A stretch of 64,000 bases of DNA from Chitinophaga solisilvae (lineage in GTDB: Bacteria > Bacteroidota > Bacteroidia > Chitinophagales > Chitinophagaceae). The position numbers and the translations under genes are program-made. The stretch lies in the NCBI RefSeq assembly GCF_009928525.1, contig NZ_JAABOK010000022.1:1-64000 (forward strand). The letters run 5' to 3'. Every line of letters begins with the position of its first letter. Positions within the stretch are counted from its first letter, which is position 1. A model generated the notes under the pieces. That model saw only the letters and a list, made by a program, of their open reading frames with translations. It was not told the origin of the DNA and ran no database searches. Of the stretch, positions 17,833 through 25,919 are shown piece after piece.

Positions 17833-17876
17833 AAAAAGATAGCCGGCAGTGCGCATCAGCGCTGACTCTGCCGGCT
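17833..17876 (-). terminator. Rho-independent terminator after the second barrel gene
   Basis: AGCCGGCAG / CTGCCGGCT stem (9 bp) followed on the minus strand by ATCTTTTTT. It lies about 30 bp downstream of the 17906-20476 gene and separates the two paralogues. Confidence 0.85.
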
Positions 17877-17905
17877 TCTTGGGTTGCATTCACCTTCTTC
17901 TGATG

Positions 17906-20476
17906 TTAAAAGCTCTGCATCTGGTCGCCCATCTGCATATCATTGCCTTGTGATCTTTTCTTTTTAAAGAGGGAGGCGTCGAATTTTCCGAAACGGTAGC
18001 TGAAGTTCAGCTTCAGTATGCGGGATTCGCGCTTCCGGATGTAATCCTGTGCAAAGGCCGGTGTGAGCTGGTTCAGCTCATACTGCCGCGTATTGAAAAC
18101 ATCTGAGAGGGAGAGGGTTACCGAAGCTGCCTTACTTTTCAGGAAATCCTTTCTGATGGCCAGGTCTACGGTACTAAAGCCTTTGATGGTGCCCTGCGAA
18201 GAGGTTGGGATCATCATGAAGCCTCCACCGCCACCGCCGCGTCCGCCACCACCGCCGGAAGAAGGCAGTGCAATGGCCGGCGCCTGGTAGGTAGCGCTCA
18301 CCTGCACGGTGAAATTGGCCGGCAATTTTGTTTCGGAGTTAATTTTTGCCAGCCAGCTGAATCCGCTGTTGGTGAAGTGCTGATCGCCGGTATTCACCTG
18401 CATATCTGTCTGGTACAGGTTCACATTACTGGTTACATCCCAGCCTTTGAGCACCTGGTTTTTCATAGTGATCTCTGCTCCGTAGGAATTACTCCTGTTG
18501 GCGTTGATAAATTGCGTGAGCAGTGTATCTGCACCAATGGGCGTACTGATGGTGGAAATCATGTTGTTGGTATTCCTGAAGTAAATACTTCCAATCAGGT
18601 TGCTGTTCTTCCAGTTTTTTGCATACGAGAATTCCAGGCTGTTGGTGAATTCTGGTTTCAGGTTTGGATTACCTTCCCGCTGGTTCTGCGGATCGGTGTA
18701 ATCCCGGTAGGGTATCAGCTGGAAGAAGTTAGGCCGGTTTACCCGGCGGGAATAATTCAGCTGCAGTTCCTGGTCATGTTTGAACTTCTGAGAGAGGTAT
18801 ACGCTGGGAAAGAAGCCCGGCACAGCTTTGGTGGGTTTGTATTTGGTGCCCTGATTCTCGCCGGCATATACATACTGCTCTACGCGTAATCCTGCCTGAT
18901 AACCGAAATTGCCGATGGTGCTGGAAAAATTCGCGTATCCTGCATATATTTCCTCGTTGTATTTGTAGCTGGTAGACAACTGCGCATTCGGCAGCATATG
19001 ACCGGTAAGCGTATCTTTATCGAATACATTGTAGGCGCTGGAATAGTCTCTGAGTGTGACTTTAGCGCCTGCTTCCAGTTTTCCGTTCTTGCCTACAGGG
19101 TTGACATAATCTGTTTGTATGGTGATGAAGGTAGTTTTGCCGGCGGAGTTGTTGGTCTGGAATAATGACTGTCCAAGTGGCTGCCCCAGGGGATTCCTGG
19201 CCTGTGTAACATATTCTCCGTTACGGTCATTATTGCTTTTGTTGAAGTTCAGATCAGCGGACCATTCCTTGTTGGGTTTAGCGTAGGTATGCTTGAAACC
19301 CAGCGCTGTAGTATAGTTGCGGAAACTGAATTCATTGTTGTTGAGCCGGTCACTGATACCGGTAATGATATGGTTCCTGTCAGCAAAAGTGCTGATAAGG
19401 TCTTCATTATTTTTGAAATTTCCTGCAACAATATTCTGTGATAGGGAGATGGTGTTGCGGTTGTCGATGGCATAATCTGCACCGAAGCGGCCAAACTGGA
19501 ACAACGGTTTACTGTTGCTGTTACTGTTCTGGAGCAGGTAATTGGTATCGGCGCCTTTATTGCTGAAATTGGTGCGGCTGGTGGTTCCGTCGCCCCAGCT
19601 CTGGTTGGCGTTGATATTGTAATTGGCGAACACATTGAATTTCCCCTGACGTATATTGATATTGCCGCCGCCGTTGTATTTGTTGCCGGTGCCTATACCT
19701 GCGTTGACAGAGCCGTTGAAGCCGGCCTTCCTGTTTTTCTTCAGTACTATGTTGAGAATGCCGGACATCCCTTCTGCATCATAACGTGCAGATGGATTGG
19801 TGACCAGTTCTACGCTTTCAATAGCATCGGCAGGAATCTGATCGAGGGTGAGTGTGGATGGTTTGCCGTCTACAAAAATATTCGGCGCCGCATTGCGGAC
19901 CGTTACATTCCCGTCCAGGTCTACGTTTACGGAAGGTACATTTTTCAGTACATCCGTGGCTGTACCTCCGACGCTGGTGAGGTTCCTGTCTACATTAAAG
20001 ACCTTTTTATCGATGCCCATGGTGAAGGCGCTCTTCTGTCCGGTCACTTCCACGCCCTGAAGGGTTTTCACGTTTGCCTGCATTTTGATATTGCCGAGAT
20101 CCTGTTCAGTGGCCTGCGGGGTAATCATCACTTTTTTCTGCAGACCGGTATAGCCCATGAAGTTGATCCTGATAATGAAAGGTCCGAACGGCAGGTTTTC
20201 CAGGTTGAACTCACCGTTTGGTTTGGTGAGCATACCGGTAACCACGGACGAGTCCCGCTGGCGTAAAAGGGCTACAGACGCGTATGGTATCGGTTTGCCG
20301 TTGCCGGCATCGAGCAGTTTGCCGTAAAGCCTGCCGATCTGCGGCATGTCAGGACGCCCTGTGCCTCCGGGCCGCTGCTGTGCAGCGGGCTTGCCGGGAG
20401 CGGCGGAAGGCGTCTGCGCCAGGGCATGTATCTGCCACATTAATATTCCTGCGATGACTGCGTAACACTTTTTCAT
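17906..20476 (-). CDS. Outer-membrane beta-barrel protein with CarboxypepD_reg and plug domains (2)
   Basis: 856 aa with a signal peptide (MKKCYAVIAGILMWQIHALAQ). The domain order matches its neighbour: a Pro/Gly/Gln-rich stretch, CarboxypepD_reg fold (YGKLLDAGNGKPIPYASVAL), plug (TSVGGTATDVLKNVPSVNVD, NPSARYDAEGMSGILNIVLK) and barrel. An unusual glycine-arginine run (GGGGGRGGGGGGF) interrupts the barrel near residue 744, probably in an external loop. It resembles TonB-dependent receptors but no TonB box could be confirmed. Paired TTAAC-N4-GTTAA dyads lie upstream. Its role and ligand are unknown; tandem duplication with the downstream gene is likely. Confidence 0.9.
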   Translation of the reverse strand: MKKCYAVIAGILMWQIHALAQTPSAAPGKPAAQQRPGGTGRPDMPQIGRLYGKLLDAGNGKPIPYASVALLRQRDSSVVTGMLTKPNGEFNLENLPFGPFIIRINFMGYTGLQKKVMITPQATEQDLGNIKMQANVKTLQGVEVTGQKSAFTMGIDKKVFNVDRNLTSVGGTATDVLKNVPSVNVDLDGNVTVRNAAPNIFVDGKPSTLTLDQIPADAIESVELVTNPSARYDAEGMSGILNIVLKKNRKAGFNGSVNAGIGTGNKYNGGGNINIRQGKFNVFANYNINANQSWGDGTTSRTNFSNKGADTNYLLQNSNSNSKPLFQFGRFGADYAIDNRNTISLSQNIVAGNFKNNEDLISTFADRNHIITGISDRLNNNEFSFRNYTTALGFKHTYAKPNKEWSADLNFNKSNNDRNGEYVTQARNPLGQPLGQSLFQTNNSAGKTTFITIQTDYVNPVGKNGKLEAGAKVTLRDYSSAYNVFDKDTLTGHMLPNAQLSTSYKYNEEIYAGYANFSSTIGNFGYQAGLRVEQYVYAGENQGTKYKPTKAVPGFFPSVYLSQKFKHDQELQLNYSRRVNRPNFFQLIPYRDYTDPQNQREGNPNLKPEFTNSLEFSYAKNWKNSNLIGSIYFRNTNNMISTISTPIGADTLLTQFINANRSNSYGAEITMKNQVLKGWDVTSNVNLYQTDMQVNTGDQHFTNSGFSWLAKINSETKLPANFTVQVSATYQAPAIALPSSGGGGGRGGGGGGFMMIPTSSQGTIKGFSTVDLAIRKDFLKSKAASVTLSLSDVFNTRQYELNQLTPAFAQDYIRKRESRILKLNFSYRFGKFDASLFKKKRSQGNDMQMGDQMQSF

Positions 20477-20514
20477 CCTTATGATTTTTATCCGGACTGC
20501 TTGTCAGATGACAA

Positions 20515-20522
20515 CAAAAATA
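20515..20522 (-). promoter_or_regulatory. -7 box for the second barrel gene
   Basis: The minus-strand TATTTTTG is an exact TAnnTTTG match 39 bp upstream of the start. There is no clear -33 box, which would fit activation by a factor bound at the upstream dyads. Confidence 0.45.
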
Positions 20523-20605
20523 TCCGGCCACCGGGGCGGATGGTCAGATATTGTGATGAACGGATAGAATACCGCAGGAAACCGGCAAAAGCAGCGCTAA
20601 AAGGT

Positions 20606-20649
20606 CTTAACAGTAGTTAACAAAGACCTTGTCTTAACACTAGTTAACA
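20606..20649. promoter_or_regulatory. Paired dyad operators TTAAC-N4-GTTAA
   Basis: Two 17-bp boxes, CTTAACAGTAGTTAACA (20606-20622) and CTTAACACTAGTTAACA (20633-20649), differ at one position and are 27 bp apart. Each is a perfect dyad. They are flanked by AAGGTCTT and separated by AAGACCTT. They sit about 85-130 bp upstream of the candidate -7 box of the barrel gene. Confidence 0.5.
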
Positions 20650-20656
20650 CTGGTGT

Positions 20657-21250
20657 TTACAGGAAATAATGAAAGAGGAGAGCTGCCGTACCGCTGATAA
20701 AACCGGTGAGTGCGCCCAGCCATTTAAAGCTGCGTAGTTCACGGTGCAGCAGTTGCGTGGTAGTGGCTTCCAGCTGGGTGGCTGAAATGCCGGCTATCTT
20801 ATCTGACACAATTTTTTTCAGGTCCAGTTCCTGTTCAATATTATCGAGGTATTGACTGATCATCACCGGGAACAATGTGTCCAGTTCTGCTACCAGCAAG
20901 GTTTTGATCTGGTTCACAATACTGTCGCCGATAAACATGGAAAGTACGGGCATGGCTTTCGGGAGTTTCTCCCGGAGGAAGGTATCCAGGTGAGCTTCCA
21001 CCACCGGAATAATAGCTTTTACTTTTTCAGGGTCTGTGAGTTTTGTTCTGATGGCCGCGAAAGAGAATAGCTGCTCTCCGGCAAAAGTACCAATCTGTTG
21101 GGCGAGGGCCTGTTGTCTTTTAGGGAATACGCCCTGCAGGGTTATGAATCCCAGTTTTACCGGTTGTACCGGACGGAAAAGCATTTTAACCGCCAGACTG
21201 TTCAGGAGCCAACCGATACATGCAGTAATAACAGGAAGAAGATATATCAT
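20657..21250 (-). CDS. DUF445 family membrane protein
   Basis: 197 aa. The N-terminal helix LLPVITACIGWLLNSLAVKMLF is followed by RPVQPVKLGFITLQGVFPKRQQ, the diagnostic DUF445 segment (N-x-x-A-x-x-x-L-F-x-P, then G-x-x-P-x-R). A long amphipathic, probably coiled region follows, and the C-terminal helix is LGALTGFISGTAALLFHYFL. The family is anchored at both ends in the inner membrane and has no agreed function. A -7-like box (TAgtTTTG) lies on the minus strand at 21286-21293, upstream of the start. Confidence 0.85.
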   Translation of the reverse strand: MIYLLPVITACIGWLLNSLAVKMLFRPVQPVKLGFITLQGVFPKRQQALAQQIGTFAGEQLFSFAAIRTKLTDPEKVKAIIPVVEAHLDTFLREKLPKAMPVLSMFIGDSIVNQIKTLLVAELDTLFPVMISQYLDNIEQELDLKKIVSDKIAGISATQLEATTTQLLHRELRSFKWLGALTGFISGTAALLFHYFL

Positions 21251-21523
21251 GAAAAGTGATCGTTAATAGTGAAATAGCACAAGCGCAAAACTAAGATAAA
21301 TAATTAAACACAGTAGTTACGGCTGAACCGGTTCTGTAGTTGAACTGATACGGGGTACCCAAAACAACGGATTATTTTCTGCTGTGCAAAACAATTAAGT
21401 ATAGGCGTTACCGTTATTAGTATGCGGATGCATATATTATCTGTGAAAAAAAATGAAAACCGGAGAAAAACAACCGGAAAGGAGAGAGGAGAAATACAGA
21501 GAAAAGGGCTTCCTCTGCAATAA

Positions 21524-21557
21524 TAAAAAAAGCCCGGAATCTAATGACTCCGGGCTT
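21524..21557 (-). terminator. Rho-independent terminator after tRNA-His
   Basis: AAGCCCGGA / TCCGGGCTT stem (9 bp) with a run of Ts on the minus strand, starting 5 bp beyond the tRNA 3' end. Confidence 0.9.
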
Positions 21558-21562
21558 TTCAG

Positions 21563-21637
21563 GGTGACTGAGGGGTCTCGAACCCCCGACCCTCAGAACC
21601 ACAATCTGATGCTCTAACCAACTGAGCTACAGCCACC
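21563..21637 (-). tRNA. tRNA-His (GTG)
   Basis: The minus strand folds as a full cloverleaf of 75 nt. The acceptor strand GGTGGCTG pairs with CAGTCACC, giving the extra G-1:C73 pair that marks tRNA-His. The D arm is GCTCAGTTGGTTAGAGC, the anticodon stem-loop is TCAGATTGTGGTTCTGA with anticodon GTG at 21600-21602, and the T loop is TTCGAGA. The 3' CCA is not encoded. It has its own promoter and terminator. Confidence 0.97.
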
Positions 21638-21679
21638 GTTTTTGTCCCTTCAGCGTGTGTTATTCCGTTGTTGGGAGTG

Positions 21680-21712
21680 CAAAGATAACACAAACCATTT
21701 TTAATTTCCAAA
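21680..21712 (-). promoter_or_regulatory. Promoter of tRNA-His
   Basis: On the minus strand TTTG (21712-21709), a 21-bp spacer and TATCTTTG (21687-21680) match the Bacteroidota consensus. It lies about 43 bp upstream of the tRNA. Confidence 0.75.
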
Positions 21713-21823
21713 TACTTTCTGAAAATTTTTTTCAAAATCTTACATATAGTAATAAGTTGTTGGCGGCGAAAGGCAATAGGGACTTATGCTTGAGGTATTT
21801 TTATAATTGGAAAAATTAATCAG

Positions 21824-21944
21824 AATTACGAATTACGAATTACGAATTGCGAATGAGGAGCGAAGATGAAAGCGAAGAAGTATATTCTTTATCCGCTTTC
21901 ATCTTCGCTCCTCATTCGCAATTCGTAATTCGTAATTCGTAATT
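21824..21944. repeat. Palindromic intergenic repeat R4
   Basis: Full palindrome with AATTACGAATTACGAATTAC arms, inner GAGGAGCGAAGATGAAAGCG, and a class B loop that is nearly the reverse complement of the loop in R2. Unlike most copies it lies at the 5' side of both flanking transcription units. Confidence 0.9.
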
Positions 21945-21958
21945 CAATTCCACATATC

Positions 21959-21988
21959 TTGTATATCCCCTCAAAATCCGTATCTTTG
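21959..21988 (+). promoter_or_regulatory. Strong consensus promoter
   Basis: TTG at 21959-21961, 19-bp spacer, TATCTTTG at 21981-21988. The -7 region (TATCTTTGCGCAC) is almost identical to that of the tRNA-His promoter. It would give a leader of nearly 200 nt for the gene at 22190, or a separate small RNA. Confidence 0.75.
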
Positions 21989-21993
21989 CGCAC

Positions 21994-22086
21994 TTCCCAT
22001 TACAATTCCCATTTTAATAAGTTATTGAGAATCAGCAGGATGTTAGTGTGCTGGCATCAGAAAGAACCTCATTGGAGGCTTTTTTT
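21994..22086 (+). ncRNA. Candidate small RNA or regulatory leader
   Basis: The transcript from the promoter above would run through an imperfect stem (ATCAGCA / TGCTGGCAT) and end at a short CCTC-ATTG-GAGG hairpin followed by seven Ts (22080-22086). There is no reading frame. It could be a free RNA of about 90 nt, or an attenuator leader for the 22190 gene 104 bp further on. No known RNA family is recognised. Confidence 0.3.
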
Positions 22087-22189
22087 GACCCAGGGGGCGT
22101 GATATGTTATCCCGGATAAGAAAAAAATGACAATCCCCTTAATATGCCAGACTTTTATAAAGTGATTAATTATTAATTGTATATATATT

Positions 22190-23395
22190 ATGGATCAGCT
22201 TAAACTGAAGTTACAGGAGTACTATCAGCGTTACCAGCAATTGGATCAACGGGTGAAACCTGGAAAAGAGGAGCCTGGGAGTGAGGACGTGCTGGACCTG
22301 GAGAATGATATTCTCACACAGTTTGGATTACCTACATCACGCCGCTTTGTGCAGATTCTGCATGATTTTGTGCATCATAGTCATGTAAGTGACCAGCTGC
22401 TGGATTATGTTAGTAAAAAACTTCGGTCGGCCGCCCGGAAGTATCTGTTAGCCCCTGTCATGTCTGATATAGACCTGCTGGAACAGGCACGTGAACAAAA
22501 GCGCAGCCCTTACGATGTACTGCCGGAACTGGGCTATCCCCCACAGGATTATGCCCTGTTCCTGGTAGGAGAATTGTATTACCGCCGTAATATGGCTGCC
22601 ACAGATATCCTGGAAGAACTGAAGAAGATGCAGCATTTTCACAGCTGGGATGACCTCTCGCTGCTGAGCAAAATTAATAACTATTCTACGCATGAATTAT
22701 ATGTGAAACTCAAAAAGCACGAGCTGCGTTTTATAGATGATTATATACAGCACAGCCGCCGCCAGGAAACATCCAGACTGGTGAACAAACGCGCTACACC
22801 GGCAGAAATCGGCTATAAACCGGATTATAAAACCATCACGAAAGTGCAGGTAGAAGATATCATCTTCGATGAACAAACAGCCCCCAGCCTGTTCGGCAAA
22901 ATCAGAAGCGGCCGGGGATACAGCCGTATCACCATCAGCCTGGAATTTTCTGAGCTGAACCAGATACTGATGAGCAGCGATGAACTCGGCGTGGAAATCA
23001 GCAACCATATTAAGAAGCGCCTGGCTAACCCGTCTGCAGAAAAACCAACGGTGATAGATATACGCGCGGAATTCGGAGATGTACTGAAACTGGATAACTG
23101 TTACCTGGAAGTGTATAAGCCACAGCATCGCGAAGGTAACAAGTGGGTGGAAGACAAGGATAACTTCTACTTCGTGGATAAGATCCTTACTAAAAAGGAA
23201 TTTGAAAAACGCAGCAAGGAAGCGGAAGTACAGCGCAAAATACAGGAATGCCTGGAACTGATCGGAGGCTCTTACGTATACTACCAGCGGCTTCGCCGCC
23301 TCGGTATTACAGACGATGAAGCCAAACTCCGTGCAGGATTGCAGGACGAGCTGTTATTCAAGCTGTCTTTCTTTCTGAATAAAGTTAAAATGTAG
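22190..23395 (+). CDS. Unrecognised 401-aa soluble protein
   Basis: I do not recognise this protein. It has no signal peptide or membrane segment and is rich in charged residues. The N-terminal third (MDQLKLKLQEYYQRYQQLDQ onward) is helical. The middle (about 95-200) contains SPYDVLPELGYPPQDYALFL and a long amphipathic stretch. The C-terminal half is more alpha/beta-like (YSRITISLEFSELNQILMSS, PTVIDIRAEFGDVLKLDNCY) and ends in Lys-rich helices. It lies behind a strong promoter with a roughly 200-nt leader and ends in a strong terminator, so it is a single-gene unit. Composition suggests a cytosolic protein, possibly binding RNA or protein. Confidence 0.8.
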   Translation: MDQLKLKLQEYYQRYQQLDQRVKPGKEEPGSEDVLDLENDILTQFGLPTSRRFVQILHDFVHHSHVSDQLLDYVSKKLRSAARKYLLAPVMSDIDLLEQAREQKRSPYDVLPELGYPPQDYALFLVGELYYRRNMAATDILEELKKMQHFHSWDDLSLLSKINNYSTHELYVKLKKHELRFIDDYIQHSRRQETSRLVNKRATPAEIGYKPDYKTITKVQVEDIIFDEQTAPSLFGKIRSGRGYSRITISLEFSELNQILMSSDELGVEISNHIKKRLANPSAEKPTVIDIRAEFGDVLKLDNCYLEVYKPQHREGNKWVEDKDNFYFVDKILTKKEFEKRSKEAEVQRKIQECLELIGGSYVYYQRLRRLGITDDEAKLRAGLQDELLFKLSFFLNKVKM

Positions 23396-23418
23396 TTTGT
23401 TTTAGTGTGTAAATGTTA

Positions 23419-23451
23419 AGCAGCCACGCCTTGCGCGTGGCTGCTTTTTTT
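23419..23451 (+). terminator. Strong rho-independent terminator
   Basis: An 11-bp perfect stem AGCAGCCACGC / GCGTGGCTGCT with a 5-nt loop, followed by seven Ts. The stop codon of the convergent GNAT gene touches its T tract. Confidence 0.95.
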
Positions 23452-23884
23452 ATGCCAGCTTCTGTGTGAAGTGATGGGCTGAAATATAAAATCCCTGCTG
23501 ATGATACAGCTTGTGCGCCGGCCATAACGCATGCCCGGAATCCAGCTGCAGGATGGTCAGTCCTTCGGCCAGCGTCAGTTCACGGATATGCTGCAGCAGG
23601 AGGGAGGCGTATCCTTTTCCGCGGTATTCCGGCAAGGTGGCCAGGTCGTCTATATAAATAAACTTCCCGCTGTGCAGGGTTTGCTTTTGTCTGAAGCCTG
23701 CGAAGGCAACTGCTTTTGAAGGATCTTCGTCGGCGGTAAGGTATACCAGCCGGTATCCGGATGCCTGCATTTCCTTCACCTGCGGCAGCACATCTTCCGG
23801 AAGAATATGAGGCCGCAGGGTGCGGATAACGTCGGTGCAGGCCAGTATAGCAGCGTCGCTGACAGCGTTTAATACGGTACGCAT
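23450..23884 (-). CDS. GNAT family N-acetyltransferase
   Basis: 144 aa. The acetyl-CoA-binding motif A is LPEYRGKGYASLLLQHI (R-G-K-G-Y-A) at about residues 84-100, preceded by FIYIDDLATL and followed by LTILQLDSGHALWPAHKLYH and GFYISAHHF, the usual GNAT strand order. The substrate cannot be named. It starts 12 bp after the AhpD-like gene, so the two share a transcript divergent from the MocR regulator, which may control both. Confidence 0.9.
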   Translation of the reverse strand: MRTVLNAVSDAAILACTDVIRTLRPHILPEDVLPQVKEMQASGYRLVYLTADEDPSKAVAFAGFRQKQTLHSGKFIYIDDLATLPEYRGKGYASLLLQHIRELTLAEGLTILQLDSGHALWPAHKLYHQQGFYISAHHFTQKLA

Positions 23885-23896
23885 AGGTGATATTTT

Positions 23897-24343
23897 TTAG
23901 TGATGTTGACCTGGTATTCTACGGGAGGAAATACCGATACGGTTCCACGCATTGATGGTAACAACCGCCATAATCAGCTGCGTGGTAGTTTCCTGCCCGA
24001 ACTGCGCCAGCGCTTTTGCATAGGTGCCATCTGTCAGCCCTGCTTTACTGATATGCGTAATTTCTTCTACCATCGTGAGTATGATTCTTTCTGCTTCGCT
24101 GAACTGTGGTGACTCTTTCCATACCGGCAACAGATAAAGCCGCTGCGCTGTTTCTCCTGCAGTGAGCGCATCCTGCGAATGCTTGTCCAGGCAATAGGCG
24201 CAGCCATTCAGCTGAGAAGCCCGTACCCGTATCATTTCCATATGTAAGGGAGATATATCTGTCGCAGCCAGGTATTCCTCCAGTGCCAGCATCGCTTTGA
24301 ATGCTGCGGGTTGTACCTGTTTGAGTAGAAATCTTTCTTCCAT
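23897..24343 (-). CDS. AhpD-like / carboxymuconolactone decarboxylase family protein
   Basis: 148 aa. The redox motif of the AhpD-like fold is present: NGCAYCLDKHSQDA, with C-x2-C and the following His. MVEEITHISKAGLTD and the C-terminal helix LIMAVVTINAWNRIGISSR match the carboxymuconolactone decarboxylase superfamily. Such proteins are usually alkylhydroperoxidase-type antioxidants, not true decarboxylases. Divergence from a MocR regulator with a GNAT partner is a common arrangement for this family. The intergenic region holds three TGGACTA/TAGTCCA half-sites. Confidence 0.92.
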   Translation of the reverse strand: MEERFLLKQVQPAAFKAMLALEEYLAATDISPLHMEMIRVRASQLNGCAYCLDKHSQDALTAGETAQRLYLLPVWKESPQFSEAERIILTMVEEITHISKAGLTDGTYAKALAQFGQETTTQLIMAVVTINAWNRIGISSRRIPGQHH

Positions 24344-24374
24344 CCGTTTATTTTTTGTAAAAGTATTCCTCTAC

Positions 24375-24417
24375 TGGACTATCTTAGTAGTCCACATTTA
24401 AATTGACAGATAGTCCA
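24375..24417. promoter_or_regulatory. MocR operator: three TGGACTA/TAGTCCA half-sites
   Basis: TGGACTA (24375-24381) and TAGTCCA (24388-24394) form an inverted repeat. A second TAGTCCA (24411-24417) is a direct repeat at 23-bp period and ends one base before the regulator's ATG. Inverted plus direct half-sites are typical of MocR operators; the last site should allow autoregulation. Confidence 0.7.
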
Positions 24418-24418
24418 G

Positions 24419-25888
24419 ATGCTGCCTTACGAAACATTGATACAGATTGATAAAACACTGCGCCTGCCGGTGTATCAGCAGATTGCTAACCGCTTTGTTG
24501 CCCTGATACAGGAAGGCATCCTGAAGCCCGGGCTGGTGCTACCCGGCAGCCGTGTGCTGGCGGAGCAATTGCAGCTGCACCGCAGAACCGTGGTGGCGGC
24601 TTATGAAGAGCTGATCAGCCAGGACTGGATCGTTTCGATGCCGCGCAAAGGCGTGATGGTAGCCACTAATCTGCCGGTTATCAGACCGCGTTCTTTTCAG
24701 GCGCAGGCCTCTCCGTACCAGCAGGGGCCGGGATTTTCCTTTGCTGCCGTGCCTTCGCTGCCCATGTATCCCGGCCCGGGACCCAAAGCAGGTACTATCA
24801 TTGTCAATGACGGGTTCCCGGATGTGCGGGAAGCGCCGCTGGAAGCCTGGATAAAGGAGTGCAGATCGGTGGTGCAAAGTCCGCGGTACGGCAGAATGCT
24901 TACTCACGGCGGGCCGGAAGGTAGCCTGACTTTACGGTCGGAGATGGTGAAATACCTCGGTGGCACCCGTGGCCTTTCTATCAGTACTGGTAATGTGATG
25001 ATTACCCGCGGCGCGCAGATGGCGATATATCTGGCCGCGGCCATGCTGATAAAAAAAGGAGACTACGTGATTGTAGGCAAACCGGATTATTTTTTTGCAG
25101 ACATGTGTTTTGAACAGCTGGGAGCCCGACTGCTGCACGTGCCTGTAGATCAGGATGGTATTGATATTGACGCCGTAGAAACGCTGTGCCGCACCAGAAA
25201 AATACGTATGCTGTATGTTATCTCCCATCATCATCATCCGACAACGGTTACCCTGAGTGCGGAACGCCGCATGAAACTACTGAAGATCATCCGGCAATAC
25301 CGCCTGGCGGTAATAGAAGATGATTATGATTACGACTTCCACTACAACTCTTCTCCCATTGTACCGCTGGCGAGTGCGGACCATGGCGGAAATGTGATCT
25401 ACATCGGCTCTTTCACCAAATCGCTGGGCCTGTCTGTACGCATAGGCTTTATGGTAGCGCCGCCGGCTTTTATCCATGGCGCCGGCGCCTTGCGGCGGCT
25501 GATGGATCTGCGGGGTGATAACCTTACGGAAGAAGCACTGGCCCGCCTGCTGGCGGATGGCACAATAGAAAGACATCTGAAGAAGTCCAACAAGCTGTAT
25601 CATGAGCGGCGTGATCTGCTGAGCGATCTGCTGACAACAGAGCTGAGTCATGCAGCCAGCTTTGCCGTGCCTTCCGGTGGAATGGCCATCTGGCTGAAGT
25701 TTGCGAAGAAGTATCCGTTGCCTGCATTGTCTGAAAAGGCAGCGCGGCTGGGATTGCGCATTACATCAGGTGAGCAGTATGCCTATGGCAGCAAGCCGCT
25801 GAATGCGCTGCGCTTTGGCTTTGCCTCGCTGAACAAAAAAGAACTGACACAGGCAGTAGCTATCCTGAAGCAGCTTACCGGGAAATAA
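24419..25888 (+). CDS. MocR-type GntR/aminotransferase regulator (PdxR-like)
   Basis: 489 aa. Residues about 15-85 form a GntR winged helix (PVYQQIANRFVALIQEGILK, LPGSRVLAEQLQLHRRTVVA). Residues about 120-489 are a class I aminotransferase fold. The PLP-binding lysine is in YIGSFTKSLGLSVRIG (Lys334), with IEDDYDYDFHY and NALRFGFASL also matching. MocR proteins use PLP or a PLP-amino acid adduct as effector. The upstream operator suggests control of itself and of the divergent AhpD-like/GNAT pair. Whether it regulates PLP synthesis is unknown; no pdx gene lies nearby. Confidence 0.93.
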   Translation: MLPYETLIQIDKTLRLPVYQQIANRFVALIQEGILKPGLVLPGSRVLAEQLQLHRRTVVAAYEELISQDWIVSMPRKGVMVATNLPVIRPRSFQAQASPYQQGPGFSFAAVPSLPMYPGPGPKAGTIIVNDGFPDVREAPLEAWIKECRSVVQSPRYGRMLTHGGPEGSLTLRSEMVKYLGGTRGLSISTGNVMITRGAQMAIYLAAAMLIKKGDYVIVGKPDYFFADMCFEQLGARLLHVPVDQDGIDIDAVETLCRTRKIRMLYVISHHHHPTTVTLSAERRMKLLKIIRQYRLAVIEDDYDYDFHYNSSPIVPLASADHGGNVIYIGSFTKSLGLSVRIGFMVAPPAFIHGAGALRRLMDLRGDNLTEEALARLLADGTIERHLKKSNKLYHERRDLLSDLLTTELSHAASFAVPSGGMAIWLKFAKKYPLPALSEKAARLGLRITSGEQYAYGSKPLNALRFGFASLNKKELTQAVAILKQLTGK

Positions 25889-25919
25889 ATTTTATTAAGT
25901 TTGAAGAAAAAACCAACAC

